Assembly (NCBI RefSeq): GCF_003635115.1
Contig: NZ_RBXJ01000001.1
Span: forward strand, 620,001 to 684,000
Source of the DNA: Microbacterium sp. AG1240
Lineage (GTDB): Bacteria; Actinomycetota; Actinomycetes; Actinomycetales; Microbacteriaceae
Length of the DNA: 64,000 nt
Direction: 5' to 3'
The translations under genes and the position numbers were made by a program. Numbering within the stretch: the first letter of the stretch is position 1; each line of letters begins with the position of its first letter. Positions 25,988 through 35,600 of this stretch are shown here, piece by piece. The notes under the pieces are model-generated. The model did not search any database. It was not told where the DNA came from and saw nothing but the letters and a program-made list of their open reading frames with translations.

Positions 25988-27181
25988 ATGCCGCCCCAGA
26001 CCCGCTCCGCCAGCCTCTACACCTTTCCGAGCGACCTCGTCGACGACGGCGTCGACCGCGTGATCGACGACGCCCGCAGGGGCGGCTTCGACACGCTCGC
26101 CGTCGCCCTCGCCTACCACCAGGCCCGTGACGTGGTGCCCCACCCGCGGGGTCCGCGGCTGAGGTACCGGCGCGACGGGGTGTTCTTCGAACCCGACGTC
26201 GAGAAGTGGGCGAACTCTCCGATGCGACCGTCCGTGCAGTCCGCGCAGGAGCGGGCGGCGGTGGCCGAGCTGCTCGCCGCGCCCGACCGGCCCGCCGTCG
26301 AGTCGTGGACGGTGTTCCTGCACAACACGGGCCTCGGCGAACAGCATCCGTCTGCCGCGACCGAGAACTGCTTCGGCGACCGGATCCTGTCGAACCTCTG
26401 CCCGGCGGCACCCCTCGCCCGCGCCTACGCGCTGGCGCTCGCCGACGACGTCTCCTCTCGCGGGCTCGACGTCGTCGCCGAGGCCCTGAGTCAGCAGACC
26501 TTCGGCCACGGCCACCACCACGAACGCAGCTTCGCTCCGGTGGGCGCCGGCGATGAGACCCTGATGAGCCTGTGTTTCTGCGGGGCATGCGTCGAACGCG
26601 CGGGCGATGTCGACACCGCATCGCTCGCCGCACGCTGCCGGGAGCGAGTGGATGCGGCGTGGGCCGGTGCCGCGGCGCTGCCGGCCACGCGAGACGCCCT
26701 CGCCGAGGCGATCGGAGACGATCTGCTCGCCTTTCTCACCGCCCGTGAGCGGGCGGTGACCGACCTCGCCGGCGAGGTGGCCGCGATCGTGCGCTCCCGC
26801 GGACAGCGGCTCGTGTTCATGGACCTGACGGGGGCCGTGCTCGGCTACGACGACGGACGCCCGCGCGACGCGCTCGCCGCCGACCAGGCGTGGCGGCTCG
26901 CGATCGATCCGGCGGCCGTCGCCTCCGAGGTGGACGCCTACGCCGTGCTCGGGTACGCGCAGGACCCCGCGCGACTGCACGACGACGTCGCGTCGGTGCG
27001 GGCGGCGATCGGCGAGCGGGAGTTGCGCGTGATTCTGCGCCCCGGCCATCCCGACACGACCTCGGCCTCGCACTGGCGCGAGAAGGACGCCGCCGCGATC
27101 GCTGCGGGGGCCGACCGCGTCGACGCCTACAACTACGGCATGGCCCCCGAGCACGTGCTGGCGCGGCTGACGCGCGACTGA
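25988..27181 (+). CDS. unrecognised 397-residue protein, possibly TIM-barrel carbohydrate enzyme
   Basis: I cannot name this family with confidence. The protein is soluble and opens with SLYTFPSDLVDDGVDRVIDDA and DTLAVALAYHQARDVVPHP. It has a cysteine motif CFCGACV near residues 197-203 that could bind a metal, preceded by a histidine-rich stretch (FGHGHHHERSF). It ends with a barrel-like strand/helix pattern (LRVILRPGHPDTT, DRVDAYNYGMAP). The layout suggests a TIM barrel related to uncharacterised glycosidase-like proteins. It is divergent from the sugar operon, and both share the two palindromes, so it is probably part of the same pathway. Confidence 0.6.
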   Translation: MPPQTRSASLYTFPSDLVDDGVDRVIDDARRGGFDTLAVALAYHQARDVVPHPRGPRLRYRRDGVFFEPDVEKWANSPMRPSVQSAQERAAVAELLAAPDRPAVESWTVFLHNTGLGEQHPSAATENCFGDRILSNLCPAAPLARAYALALADDVSSRGLDVVAEALSQQTFGHGHHHERSFAPVGAGDETLMSLCFCGACVERAGDVDTASLAARCRERVDAAWAGAAALPATRDALAEAIGDDLLAFLTARERAVTDLAGEVAAIVRSRGQRLVFMDLTGAVLGYDDGRPRDALAADQAWRLAIDPAAVASEVDAYAVLGYAQDPARLHDDVASVRAAIGERELRVILRPGHPDTTSASHWREKDAAAIAAGADRVDAYNYGMAPEHVLARLTRD

Positions 27182-27462
27182 CGGGCACGGTCGGCGGCGA
27201 CGGGCGGCCTCCTCCCGTCCGGGCCGACGCACCCGTCGGGCCGAGAGACGGCGATCTCCCCCCTCACCGCCCCGGCGCGTATCGGAGGCGCGGCGACCGA
27301 GGGATACTCGAACGAAGCGCCGATCGAACCCAGCTCGATCGGCACCACCTCCGACACGTTCGACGCGATCGCCGCAGCAAAGGGGAACGGAATGGCCCGC
27401 ACGAGTTCCTATCGCTCCGTCGAGACCGCGGCGCACAGCGACGGCCTCCGGTGCGCACTGCG
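27182..27462 (+). other. 281-bp gap with an open frame continuing past the upstream stop
   Basis: No convincing gene. The frame of the preceding protein stays open for 95 codons beyond its TGA, which is followed by C, a leaky context. It ends at a TGA overlapping the crcB start. The only ATG in that stretch (27392, preceded by AAAGGGG) would give just 24 residues. I looked for a fluoride riboswitch ahead of crcB and did not find its conserved core. Confidence 0.35.
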
Positions 27463-28008
27463 ATGAGCGATCCCCACGACCCGGCCACCCGCAGGAGGGA
27501 TGACCCCGGCAGCATGCTGCCCCTCGACAGCGATACCGAGGTATCGGATACGCGGCCGTCGGGGCCGGCCCGGCCGATCCACCTCCGGTGGCGGTACATC
27601 GGCCTGGTGTTCATCGGCGGAACCGCCGGAACCGCCGCGCGCGAGGCTCTCAGCCTCGCGATCCCGTCGATCAACGGCATCCCGGTCGCGATCCTGCTCA
27701 TCAACGTCGTCGGCGCCCTGTTCCTCGGTGTGCTGCTCGAGGCGCTCGCCCGGCGCGGGGCAGACGAGGGGCGCAGGCGGATCCTGCGGCTGCTGCTGGG
27801 CACAGGATTCGCCGGCGGGTTCACCACCTACAGCGCACTGGCGTCCGACACCGTCTTCCTCCTCATCGACGGCGATACCTGGGTCGGGCTCGGATACGCC
27901 GCCACGACCGTCGTCGTCGGGGCGCTCGCCACCGTGGCGGGGATCTCGCTGGCCGCCGCGCATCATCGCCGACGGCACCCGAACGCCGAACGGGAGGGCG
28001 TGTCGTGA
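27463..28008 (+). CDS. crcB: fluoride exporter CrcB/Fluc subunit 1
   Basis: The 181-residue product has an unusual 45-residue polar N-terminal extension followed by the four-helix Fluc fold. The pore asparagine lies in LLINVVGALFLG, and the TTYSAL motif (Fluc TTFST) is in helix 3. Fluc proteins are dual-topology fluoride channels; paired genes encode the two halves of an antiparallel heterodimer. The stop overlaps the start of the second crcB gene (GTGA, 28005-28008). Confidence 0.88.
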   Translation: MSDPHDPATRRRDDPGSMLPLDSDTEVSDTRPSGPARPIHLRWRYIGLVFIGGTAGTAAREALSLAIPSINGIPVAILLINVVGALFLGVLLEALARRGADEGRRRILRLLLGTGFAGGFTTYSALASDTVFLLIDGDTWVGLGYAATTVVVGALATVAGISLAAAHHRRRHPNAEREGVS

Positions 28009-28382
28009 CTCCGGTGCTCTTCCTGGCGTTGTCGGTCGCGGGCGGAGTCGGTGCGGCGCTGCGCCTCGTCGTCGACGGCACCGTCAAGGCCCATACCCGA
28101 ACCGCGTTCCCCATCGGCACGATGATCATCAACATCACCGGTGCGTTGCTCCTCGGCTTCGTCACCGAGATCGCCTTCCGCGGCATCCTGCCGGATGCGG
28201 CGCGCCTCATCATCGGAACAGGGCTGCTCGGCGGGTACACCACGTTCAGTACCGCCAGCTTCGAAAGCGTGCGCCTCATCCAACAGCGACGGTACGGTGC
28301 GGCTTTGCTCAACACCGTCGGGATGGTCGCCCTCGCCGTCGTCGCCGCTCTCGCCGGTGCCGGACTCGGAGGCCTGCTCTGA
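28005..28382 (+). CDS. crcB: fluoride exporter CrcB/Fluc subunit 2
   Basis: The 125-residue protein is a standard-length Fluc subunit with pore asparagine in MIINITGALLLG and the GGYTTFSTASFE motif. The GTG start at 28005 follows GGGAGGG. Its coupling to the first crcB gene suggests that both make one heterodimeric fluoride channel in the cytoplasmic membrane. Confidence 0.9.
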   Translation: MTPVLFLALSVAGGVGAALRLVVDGTVKAHTRTAFPIGTMIINITGALLLGFVTEIAFRGILPDAARLIIGTGLLGGYTTFSTASFESVRLIQQRRYGAALLNTVGMVALAVVAALAGAGLGGLL

Positions 28383-28466
28383 ACCGGGTTCCGCCGGCTG
28401 TGCCCCGTCCGCGGCGGGCCGCAGACATTCGCTAGGGTGAGAGCGCCGACCTCACAGGAGACTCAC

Positions 28467-28976
28467 ATGCGCTCGCTCGCCCGTTCCACGTTCGCTGCCA
28501 TCGCCCTCGCGTCGGTCGTCGCCCTCGGCGGATGCTCCGCCATCCAGGGGCTCATCAGCGGCGGCGGCGAGACCGTCGCGCGCGACGCCGACACGCAGGA
28601 GGTCACCGAGGGCGGAACGGCCGATGTCTTCGCCCTCAACGTCGGCGACTGCCTGCAGGAGGCGACCAGCGAAGAGGTCTCGCAGGTCGAGGCGGTGCCC
28701 TGCGGCGACCCGCACGACGACGAGATCTACTTCGAGTTCACCCTGCCCGACGGCGAGTTCCCCGGCCAGGAGGCCATCTACTCCGCGGCCGACGAGCAAT
28801 GCCTGCCGCAGTTCGACACCTTCGTCGGGCTCGCCTACGACCAGTCGGTGCTCGACTGGTACCCGTACGTGCCGACCGAGGGCAGCTGGACCGAGGGAGG
28901 CGACCGCGTCGTGCAGTGCGTGATCTACGAACCCAACGTGCGCACGACCGGCAGCCTCGCCGGAGCCGCCCGCTGA
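28467..28976 (+). CDS. lipoprotein with septum-formation-like domain
   Basis: The 169-residue lipoprotein (lipobox LGGC, cysteine 23) carries a domain of the actinobacterial septum-formation type, with VGDCLQEA, VEAVPCGDPHDDEIYFEF and DRVVQCVIY. It contains conserved cysteines likely to pair. The domain often occurs on small surface lipoproteins of unsettled function. AGGAG precedes the ATG at 28467. The LuxR gene starts 17 bp downstream. Confidence 0.75.
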   Translation: MRSLARSTFAAIALASVVALGGCSAIQGLISGGGETVARDADTQEVTEGGTADVFALNVGDCLQEATSEEVSQVEAVPCGDPHDDEIYFEFTLPDGEFPGQEAIYSAADEQCLPQFDTFVGLAYDQSVLDWYPYVPTEGSWTEGGDRVVQCVIYEPNVRTTGSLAGAAR

Positions 28977-28993
28977 GAGCGGACCCTGCGGGA

Positions 28994-31369
28994 ATGACGC
29001 AGCACGAGGGGATGACTCTGCCCCCGCGCCCCGTCTCAGCCTCGGTCTCGCGGCCGCGGCTGCTCGACGTGCTGTCGTCGGAATCGTCGGTGGTCGTCGT
29101 GATCGGACCCCGCGGAGCCGGCAAGACCGTGCTGCTGTCGGAGTGGTTCTCCACCCGGACGGATGCAGCGTGGCTCGGCGTCGGGCCCCTGCCCGACGCG
29201 CTGCCGACGGCTCGAACGCTCGTGATCGACGCGGTCGACGACCTGCCCGCGGACGATTGGGGACGGCTTGACCGCTGGCTCGTCGAGACCCCGGGTGCAC
29301 GCCTGCGCGTCGGCGCTCGCGCCCCGTTCCTCGCGATGAGCGAGTGGGACGCCACGATCGTCCACGACCTGGCATTCACGCGCGCCGAACTCGCCGACTA
29401 CCTCGGCCAGCGCGGATCGACGGCCGACCCGCGGACGGTGCTCATGGCGACCGGCGGACTCCCCGACGCCGTGCGTCTCGTCACGCAGATCGGGGCGACC
29501 GCGCGGCGCGACATCGACGCGCTGCTCGCCCGGGTGTGGGCCGATGCAGCGCTCGCCACGGAGGAAGCGCGCCTCGCGATCCCCGTGACCCTGACCCCCG
29601 ATCTCGTGGCCGAACTCGGCGGCCCCGCCGACTTCTTCGAGCGTGCCGTGCGGCGGGGCGACGGCGCGTGGGTCGGCGGCCCCTCGGGTCTCGCCTTCGC
29701 CCTGACGGCGCCGGTGCGCGCCGCGACGCTCGCCCGGCATGCGGTCGACGCTACCGATCACCGCGACGTGCGGGAGCGGGCTGCCGAGGCGCTGCTCGCA
29801 CAGGGGTCACTCGCGCCGGCGATCGTCGAGGCGGTCGACGTCGGGCGGCTCGACCTCGTCGACACCGCCCTCAAGAACGGCGGACTGGCTCTGCTGTCGG
29901 CGCACGGCCCGACCCTGGTCGCTCTGCTGCAGGGCATCCCGACGGCGCGGTTGCGTCAGCATCCGGTCATCGCGCTCTCGCTCGGCGTCATGTACAACGC
30001 GCGTCGGCAGCACCGGCTGCGCGCGCTCGAGATGTTCGCGATCGCCCTGGTCGGCATGCAGACAGCGCCGCGCTCGTCGTCGGACCGCGCCCTGCTGCGC
30101 GCGCTCGAGAGCATCGCCCGGCGCCTCACCGGCGTCGGCGACGGCGGAGTGCGCGCCGCGCGCAGCGCGTCGGCCCAGCTGAGCGAGCTGCCCACGGCCG
30201 AATCGGAGCAGCTCGAGGCCCTGCGCGGCGACCTGCGCGTGCACCTCGGCGTGAGCCTGCTCTACGGCGGGCACCCCGACGAAGCCCGCACCGAGTTCGA
30301 GCGCGCGGTCACGGGAGCCGTCCGCCCGAGCGTGGAGCTCATGGCGATCGGCGGAGTCGCCCTCACCCACGCGCTCGCGGGCGACGTCCCCGATGCGCGT
30401 CGCTGGATCGCCACCGCCGAGGAGCGCACGTGGGCGGAGGGCATCCTCGACGAGTACCCCGGCAGCATGCTGCGCATCGCGCAGGCGCGCGTGGCGCTCG
30501 AAGACGGCGACCCCGCCACATCCGTCGCCTTTCTCGACCGCGTATGGCCCATCATCGACACGATCGAGCACTGGCCCCTTCTCGGGGCCGTGCGCGCGCT
30601 GGCCGACCACGCCTCGGGCCGGCCCGAGGAAGGACTCGCGCGACTGCGCAGCCTGCGGTCGCACCGCGGCGCGAGGATGCGCTCGTCCAGGCCGGCGGCG
30701 CGCATGCTCGACGCCACAGAGGCTGCGCTCGCCCTCGCGGCCGGCGACCTCGTCTCGGCGCGGCGGCTGACGGTGCACCGGTCGGACGGCGCCGCGGTGC
30801 GGCTCGCCGTCGCGCGCGTCGCGCTCCACGACGGCGAGCACGAACGGGCCCTGCGGCTGATCGCCGACACCCGGCCGGCCACGCCCGACCAGCGCATGGC
30901 CTACCTCGCGACGAGCGCGGTCGTGCTGCGCCGGCTCGATCGGCGCGACGAGTCCGACGCCCTCGTGCGGCAGGTCGGCGCGATGCAACGCGCGCTCGGA
31001 CTCCACACGCCGCTGCTTCTCGTCGCGGCGGGGGAGCGCGAGCTCTTCGTGCATCCGTACGCGGCGGCGGCCGCCGCATCCGTGCCGACGGCCCCGCCTC
31101 GGCTCACCCCGCGAGAGGCCGTCGTGCTCGCCGAACTCGCCCGCACCGCCCACGTCGACGAGGTCGCCGCGCGCCTGCACGTCTCACCCAACACGGTGAA
31201 ATCGCAGCGGCGCACCCTGTATCGAAAACTCGGCGTAACTCGCCGCGAAGACGCCCTCGCGGTCGCCGTCGCTCACCGGCTGCTCGACGGCACCGACGAT
31301 CGCACGCGCGAGATCACGGCGGCCGACGCGAACACCAGCACCGAGGCGAGCGCGAACAGAACCACGTAG
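28994..31369 (+). CDS. MalT-like LuxR-family transcriptional regulator
   Basis: The 791-residue protein is a large ATP-binding LuxR regulator. The Walker A is VIGPRGAGKTVLL near residue 35, and a possible Walker B is LVIDAVDDLP. A long TPR-like helical region (about 250-700) follows, then a C-terminal LuxR helix-turn-helix (LTPREAVVLAELA, VSPNTVKSQRRTLYRKLGV, about 710-765). The regulators of this class sense metabolites through the helical region. Its last 97 bp are also the 3' end of the opposing MFS gene. The 25-residue tail after the helix-turn-helix is encoded by that overlap. Confidence 0.85.
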   Translation: MTQHEGMTLPPRPVSASVSRPRLLDVLSSESSVVVVIGPRGAGKTVLLSEWFSTRTDAAWLGVGPLPDALPTARTLVIDAVDDLPADDWGRLDRWLVETPGARLRVGARAPFLAMSEWDATIVHDLAFTRAELADYLGQRGSTADPRTVLMATGGLPDAVRLVTQIGATARRDIDALLARVWADAALATEEARLAIPVTLTPDLVAELGGPADFFERAVRRGDGAWVGGPSGLAFALTAPVRAATLARHAVDATDHRDVRERAAEALLAQGSLAPAIVEAVDVGRLDLVDTALKNGGLALLSAHGPTLVALLQGIPTARLRQHPVIALSLGVMYNARRQHRLRALEMFAIALVGMQTAPRSSSDRALLRALESIARRLTGVGDGGVRAARSASAQLSELPTAESEQLEALRGDLRVHLGVSLLYGGHPDEARTEFERAVTGAVRPSVELMAIGGVALTHALAGDVPDARRWIATAEERTWAEGILDEYPGSMLRIAQARVALEDGDPATSVAFLDRVWPIIDTIEHWPLLGAVRALADHASGRPEEGLARLRSLRSHRGARMRSSRPAARMLDATEAALALAAGDLVSARRLTVHRSDGAAVRLAVARVALHDGEHERALRLIADTRPATPDQRMAYLATSAVVLRRLDRRDESDALVRQVGAMQRALGLHTPLLLVAAGERELFVHPYAAAAAASVPTAPPRLTPREAVVLAELARTAHVDEVAARLHVSPNTVKSQRRTLYRKLGVTRREDALAVAVAHRLLDGTDDRTREITAADANTSTEASANRTT

Positions 31370-32475
31370 TCGTTCGCGGTCGCGACGAGAACGATGCCCG
31401 CGATCGTGGGGGCGAGGGTCTGGGGCAGTGTCGTAGCGAGCCCGAGCACCCCGAGATCGCGTCCGCTGTCGGCACGCGACGGGAGCAGGTCGATCATGAG
31501 GGCGAGGTCGGCGGTCAGGTAGACGCCCCGCGCCACGCCCGCGATCGCCGCGTAGACGGTCAGGCCGGCGAGGTCGGTCCAGAAGATCGGGACGATGAGA
31601 GCGGCGCCGATGACGACCGACGCCGCGATGATCCAACGCACGCGGTGCCCCTTCACGACCACCCCGCCGAGGGCCGCGCCGGCCACGAGACAGACGATGT
31701 GCAGCCCGATCACCCGGCTCGAGATGCCGCCGGCCTCGTCGACAGAGGCCGAGGTGAACGCCATCACGACGTACAGCAGATATCCGAGCACGAGCTGGTG
31801 GCCGAGCACGAGCACGAACCGCGCGGCGAAGACGAGCCGGAGGTCGCGGCTCGCCCAAGCGCGCCGCCAGGGCAGCGTGACGGATGCTGCGCGGTCGCGC
31901 GGGCGGTCGCGCTCGACGAGCACGAAGCCCACCATCGCGACGACCAGCACGACGGCGAGGCCGGCGTAGGCCGCCCCGACGGTGGAGACAGTCGCGCCGG
32001 CCACGACCGTGCCGCCGGCGACCCCGATGGCGATCCCCGCCCCGTAGAACGCGGACGCCCGGGGGAGGGACGCCGGCGGCACCCGATCGGCCATCACCGC
32101 ATCGAGCGGCCCCTCGACGAGGTTCAGCAGCGGCTGCACGATGATCCAGCCGATCGCGATCGCGACGACCGACGTGGCCTGGCCGAGCGCGACGAGGGCG
32201 ACGGCCGCGCCGATCGCTCCGCCCGCGATGAAGGGAGTGCGGCGTCCGAACCGCGAGCGCGTGCGGTCGGACACCATGCCGAACACCGGACGCAGCACCA
32301 CGGTCAGCGCCGAAGAGGCCGTCATCGTCACCGCGAGAGCGGCTTCCTTACCCGCCGGGTCGGCGGTCGCGATCTGCGCCGGAACGAGGATGCCGGCGAC
32401 GGCGCCGTACATCGCGTTCAGCGCGAGGCTCGCCACGAGGAGAGACCAGAAGAGGCGGCGAGGCACTCGCGGCAT
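31273..32475 (-). CDS. MFS transporter
   Basis: The 400-residue protein has about twelve membrane helices and the loop motif SDRTRSRFGRRTPF between helices 2 and 3, typical of sugar-type major facilitator transporters. It ends shortly after the final helix. The ATG at 32475 gives a normal N-terminus; an in-frame ATG at 32574 would add 33 residues without homology. The 3' end overlaps the LuxR regulator gene by 97 bp in convergent orientation. Substrate is unknown. Confidence 0.85.
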   Translation of the reverse strand: MPRVPRRLFWSLLVASLALNAMYGAVAGILVPAQIATADPAGKEAALAVTMTASSALTVVLRPVFGMVSDRTRSRFGRRTPFIAGGAIGAAVALVALGQATSVVAIAIGWIIVQPLLNLVEGPLDAVMADRVPPASLPRASAFYGAGIAIGVAGGTVVAGATVSTVGAAYAGLAVVLVVAMVGFVLVERDRPRDRAASVTLPWRRAWASRDLRLVFAARFVLVLGHQLVLGYLLYVVMAFTSASVDEAGGISSRVIGLHIVCLVAGAALGGVVVKGHRVRWIIAASVVIGAALIVPIFWTDLAGLTVYAAIAGVARGVYLTADLALMIDLLPSRADSGRDLGVLGLATTLPQTLAPTIAGIVLVATANDYVVLFALASVLVFASAAVISRVRSSVPSSSR

Positions 32476-32642
32476 CCTGCCAGAACTCGCCCGGCTCGGA
32501 GAAACCCGGGGTGAAACCGGGGGTGAAAAGCGCCGGTGTCCTCCGAACGGGGGACACTGGGATTCCAGACTCATGCGCGGCAGGAACCCGCCTGCCGCGT
32601 CGGCCCCTCTCTGTCAGGTGCCCCTTCAAGGAGTCCGAAATC

Positions 32643-35600
32643 GTGACGTCATCACGTCTTCCCCGTCCATCGCGCGGGAGATCCGCGCGCACCACCGGGC
32701 GCGCCCTCGTCGCCGCCGTCGTCGCCTCGGCGCTCACCCTCGCCGGCGGAGTCGCCGCGCACGCGGTCGAGTCGTCGGTGCCCGTCGCCCCGAACCCGGC
32801 GCTCGCCGACCACTGCGACCTCAACCTCGCCATCAGTCTCGACCTGTCGAACTCGGTCACCGACCCGCAGCTCGCGCAGGCGCGCTCCGAGCTGGCGGGC
32901 CTCGCCGCCGCACTCGAGGGCTACCCGGTCAAGCTCGCCATGCACACGTTCGCCTCGAACGCGCCGGCGACCTCCGCCGCATCCAATGCGCCCCTGCCCC
33001 TCACCTCGCTCAGCACCGACACGGGCGTGCAGGCCTTCGACTCCTACGTCAAGGGTGTGCAGCGCCCCGCCCAGGCCCAGGGCGGCACGAACTGGGACCG
33101 CGCGCTCGCCGCGGTCACCTCCTCGACCGAGTCGTACGACGCCCTGCTGCTCGTGACCGACGGCAACCCCACGCAGTACGGCAGCCCCGCTCAGGGGCCC
33201 GGGAGCTCCACCAACCAGGCCACGATCGACGCCGCCGTCACCAGCGCCAACGCGCTCAAGGCCGAGGGCGTCCGCGTCATCCCGATCGGCGTGCAGGACA
33301 ACCTCAGCGGGCAGCCGCTGGCGGAATTCCGCCAGCACGTCGCGCAGGTGTCGGGCCCGACCCAGGGGAGTGACTACTACCTCGCCGGCTTCAGCGGCCT
33401 GCGGTCGACGCTGCTCGACATCGTCAACGCGAACTGCGCCACGATCGACCTCGAGAAGACCGGCACGCTCGCGGTCGGCAGTCTCGGCAACGTCGGTGAC
33501 ACGGTCGACTACGACTTCACCGTGACCAACACGGGCGCCGTGCAGCTGCGCGACGTGCAGCTCTCCGACCCCAAGCCCGGTCTGTCGGCGGTCACGTTCG
33601 GCACCTGGCCGGGCGCGACCGGCACCCTCGATCCCGGTCAGTCGGTCAGGGCGACGGCCGCCTACACCCTCACCGCGGCCGACGTAGCCGCCGGCGAGGT
33701 CGGCAACACGGCGACGGCGACCGGTCTGCCCCCGGCAGGCTCCCGCGTCAGCGACGAATCGCCCGCGCTCGTCGTGCTGCCCGACCCCGTGCCCGCGATC
33801 GGCCTCGACAAGACCGGAGTCCTCACCGGAGACACCGTCGCCTATACCTTCGTCGTCAGCAACACCGGCACCGTGCCACTGTCGGGCGTGACGCTGGCCG
33901 ATGAACTGCCGGGCCTCTCCGCGATCACCTTCGGCACCTGGCCGGGAGCCACCGGCACCCTGGCGCCGGGGCAGAAGGTCACCGCCACCGCGTCGTTCAC
34001 GCTCACCCAGGCAGACCGCGACCGGGGCGCCATCGCCAACACGGCCACGGCGACGGGTACCCCGCCGACCGGACCCGCCGTCACCGACGAGGACGACGTC
34101 GAGCTGCCCGTTCCCCAGGCTCCGGGCATCTCGCTCGACAAGACCGGCGTGCTCGAGAGCGACGGCATCCGCTACTCGTTCGTCGTCACGAACACCGGCA
34201 ACGTCACCCTCTCCGGCGTGACCCTCGCCGACGCGCTGCCGGGCCTATCGGCGATCACCTTCGGCACCTGGCCGGGAGCCACCGGCACCCTGGCGCCGGG
34301 GCAGAAGGTCACCGCGACCGCGTCGTACGCGCTCACGCAGGCCGACCGCGACCGCGGCGAGGTCGAGAACACCGCGACCACCACCGGCACCCCGCCGAAG
34401 GGCGGGAACGTCACCGACACCGACGAATTCACCCAGCCCCTCGCGACGAACCCCGGGATCGACATCGTCAAGACCGGCGTGCTCGAGGGGGACACCATCG
34501 CCTACACGTTCGTCGTCACCAACACGGGCGACGTGACCCTCTCGGGCGTGACCGTCACCGACCCGCTCCCGGGGCTGTCGGCCGTCACCTTCGGCGCGTG
34601 GCCCGATCAGGCGGGCGTGCTCGCGCCCGGACAGAAGGTCACCGCGACGGCGGCCTACACGCTCACCCAGAACGACCGTGACAACGGAGAGGTCGTCAAC
34701 ACGGCGACCACCGGCGGCACCCCTCCCACGGGACCGCGCGTCACGGACCAGGACGGCTTTGACCAGCCCGTGCCGACGGCACCCGGCATCGGGCTGGTCA
34801 AGGTCGGAGCCCTCGACGGCGACACGATCGGCTACACCTTCACCGTCACCAACACCGGCACCGTCACGCTGCGCGGCGTCGAGCTGAGCGACGAACTCGC
34901 GGGTCTCTCCGACATTCTGTTCGGCGCCTGGCCGGCGACACCGGGAACGCTCGCCCCCGGGCAGTCGGTGACGGCCACCGCGTCGTACGAGCTCACCCAG
35001 CCCGACCGCGACCGCGGAGAGGTGCTCAATACCGCCACCGCCATCGGCACCCCGCCGCAGGGCGACGACGTCACCGACGAGGACGATGCCGAGGTTCCGG
35101 TACCGCAGGCCCCCGGCATCCAGCTGGTGAAGTCGGGCGAGCTCGAGGGCAGCAGTATCCGCTACTCGTTCGAGGTCACGAACGTCGGCGACGTGACGCT
35201 GCGCGGTGTGACGATCGAGGACGAGCTCGACGGGCTCTCCGACCTCGTGTTCGGTGACTGGGGGGCGACCGAGGGTGAGCTCGCCCCCGGACAGTCGGTC
35301 ACCGCCACGGCGGGCTACGTCCTGGCGCAGGCCGACCGCGACGCGGGCTCGGTCGTCAACGTCGCCGAAGTCACCGGTACCCCGCCCGGCGGCACCGACG
35401 TGACCGACGACGACTCGGTCGAGGTTCCCGTGCCGCAGAACCCCTCGATCGATCTGGAGAAGACTGGTTCGCAGGACGGCGCGCTCGTGCGCTTCTCGTT
35501 CGCGATCACGAACACAGGCGACGTCACCCTCCACGGGGTCGCGCTCTCTGACGAACTCGCCGGGCTCTCGGCAATCTCGTTCGGCGCCTGGCCGGGCGAG

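Noticed and set aside
27182..27462. Fluoride riboswitch ahead of crcB
   Set aside because: The conserved pseudoknot core of the crcB motif could not be matched by eye.
28532..28993. Extended start of the LuxR regulator reaching back to 28532
   Set aside because: It would overlap the lipoprotein gene entirely and shows only frame-shadow composition; homology-like sequence starts after 28994.
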